Positions 19,949 to 29,835 of a stretch of DNA of 64,000 nt are shown in pieces. The stretch comes from Gammaproteobacteria bacterium. Lineage in GTDB: Bacteria; Pseudomonadota; Gammaproteobacteria; Pseudomonadales; Pseudohongiellaceae. Numbering within the stretch: position 1 is the stretch's first letter; each line of letters begins with the position of its first letter. The stretch is from positions 210,276 through 274,275 of the forward strand of contig JABJIC010000028.1 in assembly GCA_018661465.1 (NCBI GenBank), written 5' to 3'. The position numbers and the translations under genes were made by a program. The notes below the pieces were generated by a model, which was not told the origin of the DNA, did no database searches, and saw only the letters and a program-made list of their open reading frames with translations.

Positions 19949-21073
19949 CTAACTTTTCGAAAGGGTATTTTTTGATGTAGCGAATCTGGAGAGGTTTAGT
20001 TCTTCTCGAACTTGTTGTCCTAAATCAGTTTCCATGTTGTCCACAGGGATTCCGATGGAGTCAGCGATTCTCACCATACGCTGAAAATTTGCTGCAACAC
20101 CGGCAGCATCTACCAGGACGTTTCCACCAGCTTTGGCCAGTAGTGCCTCTCTAGATTCAGAGAGTGAAACAGCCTCACCGCTTGCCAGAGCCTCAGCAAA
20201 TTTCATCAATTCTTCGCCGTGTTCTATTCCTGTGGCTGCTGCTGAGGCATCGCCATTGACACCCTGGATGTCGATTTCAGTTTGATTGGTCAGCGCGCTC
20301 GCACGGAGCATCGATGCATGTGCACTGGTTCAGTAGAAACACTGGTTAATAGCGGACACTCGTCCTGCGACTAGTTCCATCTGCATGCGATCGATACTGC
20401 GATCTTCTTGCTTGAACATGCTTCCCATTCCTTCCATGGAAAGGTATTGCGCGTTTGAGACCTTCATCCAGCCCCTTAAGGCATCTGGAACAAGACTGAG
20501 CGCTCTTAACACATTGGCTGTCCGCCCGTTTGGCCAAAGATCTGCTTCTTCACCCACTGCGCCATCTGCAGGAATTGTGGGAACGAAGCCGATGTCATCG
20601 CGGAGATGCTGAGGTCGATGCAGAGAAGGTTCGCCCGATTGTGCTTCGGGCAAAGGCTCTGGGTTCAACCCTAGAGCTCGATTAAATTCGTCAATACTGA
20701 ATAGAGTAACCGTAATGCCAGTCAGCTCCACATAGGCTTCCTTAGATAGACCCTGGTTTGCATTGTTTTCCACCCATGCACGGGTGATTCGAGTTTGGTC
20801 GGTAATTATTCGATGGATGGCATCTACGGCGATAGCAGGCAATGATGTGCTGCAGCTGTGTTCACCTTCAAAATGATAGGGAGAAAGAGCTTGCTTACGA
20901 TCGGTGCAATAGTTGCAGGAATAGGCATTTCTGACTTCCTGGGCAATTTCTACACGCTGAGCACCGGTCCACCAGTTGCCAGGCAAGGACAGCGACGTCC
21001 AATATTCCTGGTAAGCGTCCTTGATGTCTTGCCGAATAGGGAACTGGCAATCACTGTATTGAAATTGACTCAT
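19949..21073 (-). CDS. AhpD-like / carboxymuconolactone decarboxylase-like protein, candidate selenoprotein (about 374 aa) read through TGA at 20330..20332 as Sec; otherwise called as two ORFs (20330..21073 and 19949..20311)
   Basis: Both ORFs are in the same frame; junction reads ELVAGRVSAINQCFY-[TGA]-TSAHASMLRASALTNQ, i.e. CxxUxxxH at the AhpD motif; no other in-frame stop; N-terminal half also has a CNYC motif. Confidence 0.82.
20294..20313 (-). promoter_or_regulatory. candidate bacterial SECIS (bSECIS) hairpin
   Basis: mRNA sense CG(A)UGCUC-[CGUGC]-GAGCGCG: 7 bp stem with one bulged A, 5-nt loop with G at loop position 2; that G is the 26th nt after the UGA. Confidence 0.55.
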
Positions 21074-21109
21074 TCAGCTCTCACCCATTCCCTCTAGGTT
21101 TTTCAAGCC

Positions 21110-22729
21110 CTAGCTTTCTAACTGCGGACCCGCTGCTACCAGTTTTTTACCTTCGTCGGTATCGGTAAACTTCTCGAAGTTCTTCACAAATAACTCGGCA
21201 AGGTTTCTCGCCTTTTCATCCCATTCAGCAGGATTATCATAGGTATTGCGAGGATCGAGAATGCCGTTGTCTACCGCATCGATATTCAAAGGTACATCGA
21301 GATTGAAGTAAGGCAGAGTAAAAGACTCTGCATTATCGATGGAGCCATTCAAAATGGCATGGATAATTGCTCGAGTGGCTTCGATGGATATTCTTTTGCC
21401 GGTACCGTTCCATCCAGTGTTAACTAGATAAGCTGTTGATCCGGTTGCTTCCATTCGCTTCACTAGCTCTTTTGCATACTTGGTAGGGTGCAAGGAAAGA
21501 AAAGCAGCACCGAAGCAGCTTGAGAATGTTGGAGTAGGCTCGGTAATTCCGCGCTCAGTACCAGCAAGCTTAGCCGTAAAACCAGAAAGGAAGTGATACT
21601 TCGTCTGCTCGGGGTCCAGTTTCGAAACTGGAGGTAGTACACCAAAAGCGTCGGCAGTGAGAAAGATCACTTGCTTGGCGTGGCCACCTTTTGACACCGG
21701 CTTAACTATATTTTCAATGTGGTAAATAGGATAAGAAACCCGAGTGTTCTCTGTTTTCGAGTTATCGGTATAGTCGATCACGCCACCATCATTTACAGTC
21801 ACGTTTTCCAGCAATGCATCTCTTCGAATGGCATTGTAAATGTCTGGCTCGCTTTCTTTGCTCAGATTAATAGTCTTTGCATAACAGCCGCCTTCGAAAT
21901 TGAAAACGCCATCGTCATCCCACCCGTGTTCGTCATCGCCGATGAGAGCGCGCTCGGGGTCGGTGGAGAGGGTGGTCTTACCGGTTCCTGACAAACCAAA
22001 GAAGATAGCCGTATCTCCGTCACTGCCAATATTTGCTGAACAGTGCATGGAAGCCATGCCGTTAAGCGGAAGCAGGTAGTTCATCATTGAGAACATACCC
22101 TTCTTCATTTCTCCGCCATACCATGTGCCGCCGATCAGCTGGATTTTTTCTGTAAGATTAAAGGCGACGAAATTCTCGGAATTCAGACCCAGGTCCTGCC
22201 ATTGAGGATTGGTACATTTAGCGCCATTCATCACGACGAAATCTGGTTCGAAGCCTTCCAGCTCTTCTTCGCTGGGTCGGATAAACATGTTCTTCACGAA
22301 GTGCGCCTGCCAGGCAACTTCCATAACAAATCGTACTTTGAGTTGGCTGTTCTTGTTGGCACCACAGATGGTGTCCATGACATAGAGGCGTTTACCACTC
22401 AATCGATCGGTCACCAGTGACTTAAGGTGATCCCAGGTATCCTGCTCTATAGGCTTGTTGTCATTCTTGCCTTGATCGGACCACCATACAGTGTCTCTGC
22501 TAGTGTCATCGCGGACAATATACTTATCTTTTGGGGAGCGCCCGGTAAATATACCGGTGTCTACGGCTATAGCACCTGAATCGGTGAGCTTGCCCTGTTC
22601 ATATCCTTCCAGATCAGGATTGGTTTCGTGCTCAAACAGCAGCTCATAGGAGGGGTTGTAAAAAACCTCATCGACATTGTTAATACCGTACTGCCCGAGA
22701 TCTGGTGTCTTGATTGAATTTCCTGTCAC
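21110..22729 (-). CDS. pckA: phosphoenolpyruvate carboxykinase (ATP)
   Basis: [34 protein letters not shown]. Confidence 0.98.
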   Translation of the reverse strand: MTGNSIKTPDLGQYGINNVDEVFYNPSYELLFEHETNPDLEGYEQGKLTDSGAIAVDTGIFTGRSPKDKYIVRDDTSRDTVWWSDQGKNDNKPIEQDTWDHLKSLVTDRLSGKRLYVMDTICGANKNSQLKVRFVMEVAWQAHFVKNMFIRPSEEELEGFEPDFVVMNGAKCTNPQWQDLGLNSENFVAFNLTEKIQLIGGTWYGGEMKKGMFSMMNYLLPLNGMASMHCSANIGSDGDTAIFFGLSGTGKTTLSTDPERALIGDDEHGWDDDGVFNFEGGCYAKTINLSKESEPDIYNAIRRDALLENVTVNDGGVIDYTDNSKTENTRVSYPIYHIENIVKPVSKGGHAKQVIFLTADAFGVLPPVSKLDPEQTKYHFLSGFTAKLAGTERGITEPTPTFSSCFGAAFLSLHPTKYAKELVKRMEATGSTAYLVNTGWNGTGKRISIEATRAIIHAILNGSIDNAESFTLPYFNLDVPLNIDAVDNGILDPRNTYDNPAEWDEKARNLAELFVKNFEKFTDTDEGKKLVAAGPQLES

Positions 22730-23045
22730 GCTTCTGACCCTTCTAGGTTTTATTTAAGTATTTTGCAGCATGAAAGCGCAGCCGCGATTGCAGGTATTGT
22801 ACTCAGACTGACCTCGAATTCACATTAGCAAAAGCAGGAATAGATCAAATATTTTGGAATTATTTGTAACGCACGGGTCAGCTGGTTTTCTGTGCTTGGC
22901 TTTAGTGGCAGGCTGCGGTTCACGCCTTGATTTACTCGCTTGAATTACTTGGATTTATTCTTCTAGTGTAGTTCAGATGAGCCGGTACGAGGAGCCGATC
23001 GGGGTGAGCTGTTGATGATGAGCTATTATTATGAATTCCTTATTA

Positions 23046-23432
23046 TTAGAAAAGGGCAAAGCTGCCACTGGCTTTCGCCACCAGCTGGCCATCGCTAAAA
23101 ACCTCGGACTCCACCATGGCAACTCGCCGACCTTTCTTCAGTACTACCGACCTGCTCATCAAGTCATTTGTTCCCGCTGGGCTGAGATAAGTCATCTTGA
23201 TTTCGATGGTGGCGCAACGCTCACCCTTCTCCAGTAAAGAGAATACAGCGGCACCCATGCAAGTATCCGCCAAGGAATATATAGCTCCTCCATGTACCAC
23301 CTTATTGGGGTTGTCCAGTTTGGGGTCGAAGGGAAGCGATGAGACGGATTTGCCATCAGCACAACTGATAACTTCCATGCCAAGTAGCTCGGCAAATGGA
23401 TGGCTGCTTTTCGATGAGTCTGAATCTGGCAT
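23046..23432 (-). CDS. PaaI-family hotdog-fold thioesterase
   Basis: NPNKVVHGGAIYSLADTCMGAAV. Confidence 0.9.
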   Translation of the reverse strand: MPDSDSSKSSHPFAELLGMEVISCADGKSVSSLPFDPKLDNPNKVVHGGAIYSLADTCMGAAVFSLLEKGERCATIEIKMTYLSPAGTNDLMSRSVVLKKGRRVAMVESEVFSDGQLVAKASGSFALF

Positions 23433-23518
23433 TGTGTCCGTCTTTCCTATTATGAGAAGCCTCTTATGAGGAGGCTATAGCGAGAAGCCTGTAATGGGCA
23501 GGCACGAGTGAGCAAGTA

Positions 23519-23935
23519 TCAAGGGGCAGGAATGATGTTCAATGTTTCTAAAGTAGGGGAGTTGGCTTTGAGATCCTGTGCTCCTGACGGGAAGTTATTA
23601 ACTTGCAGTAGAAAGGCCAGTAAATCCTGATAGGTTTCTGTGCCCAGGCTTGCAGGGCGGTCAGAGGGCATGTTCTCGCGCATTTTGGTGTAGAGCTCGG
23701 CAAGGCTGCGACCTTCCCAGATAAACATAAAGCTCATTCCTAACAGACTGGGAGTGTTGCTGTTTCCCCCGAGGTTACTGCCATGACAAGATTCACAATT
23801 TGCTCGGTAAGCCAGTTGCCCGCGGCTCGCTTGTTCTTCGCTGTAGACTCCATCCCAGATATTTGTCTGTGCAAATAGTGGAGATGTGGAGGCGCAGACT
23901 AACAACAATGAAATAACAAAGTTAAATTTTCCCAT
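23519..23935 (-). CDS. c-type cytochrome (ATG at 23935 preferred)
   Basis: MGKFNFVISLLLVCASTSPLFAQ signal peptide; CESCHG heme motif. Confidence 0.88.
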   Translation of the reverse strand: MGKFNFVISLLLVCASTSPLFAQTNIWDGVYSEEQASRGQLAYRANCESCHGSNLGGNSNTPSLLGMSFMFIWEGRSLAELYTKMRENMPSDRPASLGTETYQDLLAFLLQVNNFPSGAQDLKANSPTLETLNIIPAP

Positions 23936-23937
23936 AG

Positions 23938-25731
23938 CTATTTTTCCGGCAGGGCGAAGACATGCATAGCATTGCCATTTCGTGGACGTTTCAATTCGCT
24001 TGCCAATTGCCGAGGTAGCGAGGCGGCCCAACTCGCTCCGCTGGTGCCAGAGGGCAGGGCGATATATTGCCGGCCATCGACTTCATAGGATATAGGAAAG
24101 CCTTGAGCAGAGGTGGTGACTCTGGTTTGCCAAAGTACTTCTCCATTTTCGGCATCCAGGGCGTACATTTTTCGATCCCAGTCGCCGAAAAACACCAAGC
24201 CGCCACCGGTAGTCAGAGCCGCCGTATTAACCGGAGCGCGAGATCGAAATCGCCATTTAACTTCGCCGCTGGGGATGTCCAATACCAGAAGCTCGCCAAG
24301 ATTATCGCCGGCATCCGGGTGTGGGTAATTAATGCGCCTCACTGGACCGGTTCCGCCGCCACCTAATTCTCGTTCCGTTGGACCGAAGGTGGCGAGTTCA
24401 CAATTCAGGGTGATGGGGATATACATGGCGCTGGTTTGTGGGGAATAGGCCATCGCTCTCCAGCTCTTAAAACCGGAGGTGCTGGGACACATATCGATCT
24501 GCTCACCAATGCGGGGAATCATCCCATCACGATATCGAACGGAACCGGTCACCGGGTCTACGTTTACGATATTCTGATACCCAATATCGGTGGCTTTTAT
24601 GACTTCGCCACTGACTCTATCCAGTTCCCAGAGAATGCCCAGCTTGCCCATCTTGAACAGAGACTGTCGGCCATCGATATCAACGAGAATGTTCTCAAAT
24701 ACCTCATCCATGTCCTGAGTTTCTCCAGGAAGGTGTTGGTAGTACCAGATCATCTCCCCGGTGTCAGGATTAAGTGCCAGAGTAGAATTAGTATAGAGAG
24801 CATCGGCATCTGTTCCTCGCACGGCCCTTGCCCAGGGCTTTGCCTGAGCCGTTCCCCAGTAAATCAAATTGGTTTTCGGGTCATAAGACCCGGCAATCCA
24901 GGCATCGGATCCTGCGCGAAATCTCAGCGGTAAATCATCCCAGGTGTCGCCACCGGGCTCTCCGGGACGGGCGACGGTTGAAGTTCGCCACAATTCTTCT
25001 CCACTCTCCGAATCGTGTCCGGTGATGAAGCATACGTCCTCTTTGTAGCGGCCGCAACCACTGATGCCAGTTATGAGTTTTCCATCAGCGATGATGGGGC
25101 CGGCAACATAAAAATAGCCTAACTCAGGATTCGCTGTCTGGGTTTCCCAAACTAATCGACCTGTTCTAATGTCGATAGCCACGATACTTGCGTTCTCGGT
25201 AGCGGCATATATCTTATCTCCATAGATCGCGATGTTTTTCTGAACACCTCTGCCAACGCCTGCATAGGCGGTGGCCGCCATCACAGATTGAACTCTTTCT
25301 TCGGCCGGAACTGCGGCAGCTATGGAGCCTTCCAGAGCTTCGGTGATGCCTGGCCTATATTCCCAGATCAGGTCGCCAGTGGCCGCATTAAGCGCCTGTA
25401 TTACTCCGCGAGGTGCCGGAATGAACATCACTCCATCATGAACCAGAGGGGCTGCTTCGCCGGCTCCGGTGTCATCCATGGCCCAGGACCAGACCAGTTG
25501 TAGCTGATCCACATTGTCAGTATTAATTTGACTAAGCGAGCTATATCCCCAGGAAGCAGTATTGCCTCGCCAACTTAGCCAGTCTCCGGGGAGAGGATTG
25601 TTCAGGGTATCATCCGTGACCGGGGCGATATCTGACAGCTGGCTGAATGCCATGGTGCTGAAGATGAATAGCATGCAAGCCATTAGAAAGTGGTAAAACT
25701 TGTTGACTCTATGCAGGCTGGAACAATTCAT
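23938..25731 (-). CDS. PQQ-dependent dehydrogenase, secreted
   Basis: Signal peptide; PQQ propeller repeats (NAATGDLIWEYRPG, DAENGEVLWQTRV); D-M-D motif at 24706..24714. Confidence 0.92.
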   Translation of the reverse strand: MNCSSLHRVNKFYHFLMACMLFIFSTMAFSQLSDIAPVTDDTLNNPLPGDWLSWRGNTASWGYSSLSQINTDNVDQLQLVWSWAMDDTGAGEAAPLVHDGVMFIPAPRGVIQALNAATGDLIWEYRPGITEALEGSIAAAVPAEERVQSVMAATAYAGVGRGVQKNIAIYGDKIYAATENASIVAIDIRTGRLVWETQTANPELGYFYVAGPIIADGKLITGISGCGRYKEDVCFITGHDSESGEELWRTSTVARPGEPGGDTWDDLPLRFRAGSDAWIAGSYDPKTNLIYWGTAQAKPWARAVRGTDADALYTNSTLALNPDTGEMIWYYQHLPGETQDMDEVFENILVDIDGRQSLFKMGKLGILWELDRVSGEVIKATDIGYQNIVNVDPVTGSVRYRDGMIPRIGEQIDMCPSTSGFKSWRAMAYSPQTSAMYIPITLNCELATFGPTERELGGGGTGPVRRINYPHPDAGDNLGELLVLDIPSGEVKWRFRSRAPVNTAALTTGGGLVFFGDWDRKMYALDAENGEVLWQTRVTTSAQGFPISYEVDGRQYIALPSGTSGASWAASLPRQLASELKRPRNGNAMHVFALPEK

Positions 25732-25901
25732 TTGCTTGCTTCCCCTGTTTTTATTAAATTATTTTTAAGTTGCTTTAAGTAGTTATCAAGAAAGTATCAA
25801 ATAGTTGTAATTAAAAAATTAGTCAATAGATGCGTATGTTCAAGAAGAGAATAAACAGTCTCGGCAAATCAGTCTAGCTTCATTAGAATAGAAAATACTT
25901 C

Positions 25902-26822
25902 TCATTGACTGATTATAGAATGTCGGGCTTCTGCTTCGACAAAAACCCGTTTTACATTTTCATACTCGGCTTTGATTCTTTCATCCAGAGCCGTTACCGC
26001 ATCTTCAATATCATTTGCTGTGGCTTCATCACGAAATTCCACACTGATATTCACCAAAATAAAATCAGGCCCCATGTGCATGGTGAGCACTTCGTTGACA
26101 TGATCTATATTTTCAATATTGGCAGCCAGTTTGTGAATGCCATCGACGACATAATTGTTAGCCGCTTCACCAATCAACAAGCCTTTGGTTTCCTTCGCCA
26201 GCCAGATTGCAGTTCCCGCAAGAATGCATCCGATTATAATTGAAGCAAGGCCATCGAAGACAAGGTTTCCTGTGACTTGAGTTAGATAGGTGGCGATTAG
26301 CGCTACGAAGAGGCCCAGCAGTGCAGCAGAATCTTCAAATAAAACGACAAACATGGAAGGGTCTTTACCACGCTGTACGGCCTCGATGTATCCTTTATCG
26401 CCCTTAGCCTGATTGAATTCCTTCAGCGCGAAAAACCAGGCAGCGCCTTCGAAGATAATGGCGAGCCCAAGAACGATATAATTGATCTGCAAATTTTCAA
26501 GAGGATGGGGGTCCGTTAGACTATGAATTCCTTCGTAGATTGAAATACCGGCCCCAACTGCGAAGATCAATATCGCAACCACAAAGCTCCAGAAATAAAT
26601 TTCTTTTCCATGCCCGAATGGGAAACGTTTGTCAGCAGGTTTCTGTGCTTGTTTTAAACCATAGAGCAAGAGTATTTGATTGCCGGTGTCTACTACAGAA
26701 TGAACACCTTCTGAAAACATAGCCGAGCTTCCCGTAATGAGCGCGGCTGCAAATTTCATCACAGCGATAAGCGAGTTTCCGATCAGGGCTGCATAGATGA
26801 CAAGTTTTCTTGAGGAGGCCAT
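25902..26822 (-). CDS. cation diffusion facilitator family transporter
   Basis: SSAMFSEGVHSVVDTGNQ, FPFGHGKE, six-TM pattern. Confidence 0.92.
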   Translation of the reverse strand: MASSRKLVIYAALIGNSLIAVMKFAAALITGSSAMFSEGVHSVVDTGNQILLLYGLKQAQKPADKRFPFGHGKEIYFWSFVVAILIFAVGAGISIYEGIHSLTDPHPLENLQINYIVLGLAIIFEGAAWFFALKEFNQAKGDKGYIEAVQRGKDPSMFVVLFEDSAALLGLFVALIATYLTQVTGNLVFDGLASIIIGCILAGTAIWLAKETKGLLIGEAANNYVVDGIHKLAANIENIDHVNEVLTMHMGPDFILVNISVEFRDEATANDIEDAVTALDERIKAEYENVKRVFVEAEARHSIISQ

Positions 26823-26952
26823 AGCTAATACTGTGCCTGTTTCAAACTGGAGTTGAATTATTAGAGTTGTTACTCTACAGCGAATTCCAAATTATTGCAT
26901 GCGCGCTCTAGCTGAGAAATCCCTGGTATGCAGCCGTGTTGAGTTCAGCTCT

Positions 26953-27480
26953 ATGACAGATGTATTCTTTGAAACAAATCGCCTTCGTATGAGGGCTGTG
27001 ACAGAGTTTGATTTTGATCAGATGCTTGCTCTCTATTCTGATCCTCAGGTAATTAAGTATGTAGATGATGGCCAGCCAATCAGCGTGGAAGACTGCCATC
27101 TCTGGATTGAGCGAACGCTTAACAATTATCAAACCCAGGGTTATGGCATGACTGTCATTGAATCGAGGGACGGTGAGTCCTTTATTGGTTTCGTTGGCGT
27201 CACCCACCCTGGTAATCAGGTGGAAGCCGAGATCAAGTATTCGCTATTTCCTCAGCATTGGGGCAAGGGTTATGCCACCGAAGTGGTTCAAGGGATGCTT
27301 GTCTACGTTGCCGAAAAATTTGGCTTAGAGCGGGTAATAGCGACAACCTATCCGGAAAACACTCAATCCCACAGAGTATTGGAGAAATCAGGGATGAGCT
27401 GTTTTCAGACCGTAATCGATGAAGATGGTGACACCAGTAAGGACTTCGAATGGCTCGCTGAGAGCAGTTCAGCCCACTAA
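26953..27480 (+). CDS. GNAT family N-acetyltransferase (RimJ-like)
   Basis: MTDVFFETNRLRMRAVTEFDF; WGKGYATEVVQGML; NTQSHRVLEKSGM. Confidence 0.9.
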   Translation: MTDVFFETNRLRMRAVTEFDFDQMLALYSDPQVIKYVDDGQPISVEDCHLWIERTLNNYQTQGYGMTVIESRDGESFIGFVGVTHPGNQVEAEIKYSLFPQHWGKGYATEVVQGMLVYVAEKFGLERVIATTYPENTQSHRVLEKSGMSCFQTVIDEDGDTSKDFEWLAESSSAH

Positions 27481-27694
27481 CTAAGTAAGACTGAAAATAG
27501 TCTATAAATTCAATTAGTTAGATGTTCTTTTCTGGATTCATGCCAGGCTTGAAAATAAACTCCCTATATTGATTTTACCCACGCCCGAATTGTGGCAGTA
27601 TTGCTCGCCGAGCCCGATTTTTGTGGCTTGGAGCTGCCCATCCTCACAATAATTAAAAGCGAGGGCATCTTGAAATACACTAAAGAATTATTAA

Positions 27695-28708
27695 ATGCGT
27701 GACTATTTTATTCGACGATTAATGTTGATTCCTCCTACTCTGGTAGGCGTTACCATAATCGTGTTTCTCATAACCCGTCTGGTTCCAGGCGGTCCTATCG
27801 AGCGTGCCATCATGGAAGCCCAGTTAGCAGGGGGCTCCAGTCGTTCCACTGCGGGACAAAACATGGCGCTGTCTGAGGATCAACTAGATCGGTTAAAGGA
27901 ATACTACGGGTTCGACAAACCCGTTCTGCAGTCTTATGTGGATTGGGTTAGCAAAGTTGCTAGAGGAGATCTGGGCACTTCATATCGCTATAATCAGCCG
28001 GTATGGGATGTCATCGCCAGTCGCTTTCCGGTCTCGCTCTACTACGGGCTCATAACCCTCTTCATAACCTATCTGGTCTGCATACCCCTTGGGGTACTCA
28101 AAGCCATAAAACATAGAACCTTCGTAGACAACGCCACCAGTATTTTTATATTTATTGGCTATGCCGTTCCAGGATATGCACTAGGTTCTTTGTTGCTGCT
28201 TTATTTTTCAGTGCGGCTTGAGTGGTTTCCCATGGGCGGATTTACCAGCCTGCAATTTAACGACATGAGTTTTTGGGGAAAGGCCAAAGACTTGTTGGAC
28301 CATTCTGTGTTGCCGCTGATCTGTTATCTGGTAGGAAGCTTTGCTCTTGTTACCTTGTTGCTCAAGAACCATCTCATGGACAATCTGGCCTCAGACTATA
28401 TTCGAACCGCCGTAGCGAAAGGCGTGTCATTTAGAAGCGCGGTTACCAAACATGCACTTCGAAACTCTCTGATTCCCATCGCGACTACATTTGGGCAGAA
28501 CATTACCCTGTTGGTTTCTGGCTCGTTCCTGATTGAGACTATTTTCGATATCAATGGGTTTGGTTTGCTGGGTCTAACCTCGATTATCGATCGCGATTAT
28601 CCTGTGGTGATGGGTGTAGTATTTCTCGCCAGCCTGCTCTTGCTATTAGGCAATATCATTTCCGACGTACTGGTTGCGTTGGTTGATCCGCGGATTAGAT
28701 TCCACTAG
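27695..28708 (+). CDS. yejB: peptide ABC transporter permease, YejB-like
   Basis: RRLMLIPPTLVGVTIIVFLITRLVPGGP...; VDPRIRFH C-terminus. Confidence 0.85.
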   Translation: MRDYFIRRLMLIPPTLVGVTIIVFLITRLVPGGPIERAIMEAQLAGGSSRSTAGQNMALSEDQLDRLKEYYGFDKPVLQSYVDWVSKVARGDLGTSYRYNQPVWDVIASRFPVSLYYGLITLFITYLVCIPLGVLKAIKHRTFVDNATSIFIFIGYAVPGYALGSLLLLYFSVRLEWFPMGGFTSLQFNDMSFWGKAKDLLDHSVLPLICYLVGSFALVTLLLKNHLMDNLASDYIRTAVAKGVSFRSAVTKHALRNSLIPIATTFGQNITLLVSGSFLIETIFDINGFGLLGLTSIIDRDYPVVMGVVFLASLLLLLGNIISDVLVALVDPRIRFH

Positions 28709-28710
28709 CC

Positions 28711-29784
28711 ATGAAACTCTTTCGATTCAATCCTCAAACCCAGAAAAAGTTGCGTCGATTTCGCGAAATCAAACGCGGCTATTACAGCTTCCTCATTCTA
28801 ATGACTTTTTTGGTCTTATCTCTGTTTGGCGAGATGCTAATTAATAATCGAGCACTGATTGTCAGTTACGACGGAGAACTCTTCTTTCCTACTTATTCGG
28901 ATTTTCACGCGGGGACAGACTTCGGTCTGGATTATCCCTATGAGGTGAATTACCGAGAGCTCGCCGAGAAATTTGAGCAAGAGCAATCAGATAACTGGGT
29001 GCTAATGCCGCTGGTGCCATACAGCCCCTACGAGAACGATGCCAGTACCGGCATCTTCCGTCCTGAGCCTCCAGACGCTTCCAAGAATCACTATTTGGGA
29101 ACTGATACAACCAGCCGGGATATTCTTGGCCGGCTATTCTTCGGTACTCGAATAGCCTTGCTGTTCGCGCTCGGCTTCATGGCTTCAGTTTATTTTATTG
29201 GAGTCGCTGTCGGTTGTGCCATGGGTTATTTTGGAGGCGTCTTCGATATCGTGACCCAGCGCCTCATCGAGATTTGGAGCAACATTCCATTTCTTTATAT
29301 GGTGATAATCGTCTTCTCGATAATACCGGACACTTTTACTGTCGCCATGAGAATTCTAATCCTGCTGTCTGTGATGGTCTTGTTCTCCTGGACATCGATG
29401 ACCTATTACATGCGTACTGAAACCTATAAAGAGAAGGTTAGGGACTATGTCGCAGCTGCTGTTCTAATAGGTGCTTCAAACACTCGAATCGTTTTTAAAC
29501 ATATCCTGCCAAATGTTTTGGCAACTCTGGTTACGTTTATGCCGTTCACTATTGTTTCGGCAATATCGGCAATTACTGCCTTGGACTTTTTGGGTTTTGG
29601 TTTGCCACCGCCCACGCCAAGCCTGGGTGAATTATTAAAGCAGGGTACTCAAACCCTGCGTACGGCACCATGGATTGTAATGTCAGCTTTCGGTACATTG
29701 GTTGTGCTGCTAACGCTGGTGACGTTTATTGGTGAAGCAATTAGGGAATCATTCGATCCCAAGAAATTTACTGTCTATAAATAG
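28711..29784 (+). CDS. yejE: peptide ABC transporter permease, YejE-like
   Basis: GTDTTSRDILGRLFFGTRIALLFAL; IGEAIRESFDPKKF. Confidence 0.85.
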   Translation: MKLFRFNPQTQKKLRRFREIKRGYYSFLILMTFLVLSLFGEMLINNRALIVSYDGELFFPTYSDFHAGTDFGLDYPYEVNYRELAEKFEQEQSDNWVLMPLVPYSPYENDASTGIFRPEPPDASKNHYLGTDTTSRDILGRLFFGTRIALLFALGFMASVYFIGVAVGCAMGYFGGVFDIVTQRLIEIWSNIPFLYMVIIVFSIIPDTFTVAMRILILLSVMVLFSWTSMTYYMRTETYKEKVRDYVAAAVLIGASNTRIVFKHILPNVLATLVTFMPFTIVSAISAITALDFLGFGLPPPTPSLGELLKQGTQTLRTAPWIVMSAFGTLVVLLTLVTFIGEAIRESFDPKKFTVYK

Positions 29785-29835
29785 ATGGCAGTGACTGCGA
29801 CAAAATATCGCGAACAGGTTTCGAGAGGAATAATT

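Noticed and set aside
19949-21073. Ordinary pseudogene or two independent adjacent genes
   Set aside because: Same frame, one TGA only, the TGA placed exactly at a motif Cys, and family-like sequence continuing past it. Sec recoding explains it better, though a sequencing error or true nonsense mutation is not excluded.
24436-24933. 165 aa ORF on (+) opposite the 23938..25731 PQQ dehydrogenase
   Set aside because: Shadow ORF antisense to a well-supported CDS.
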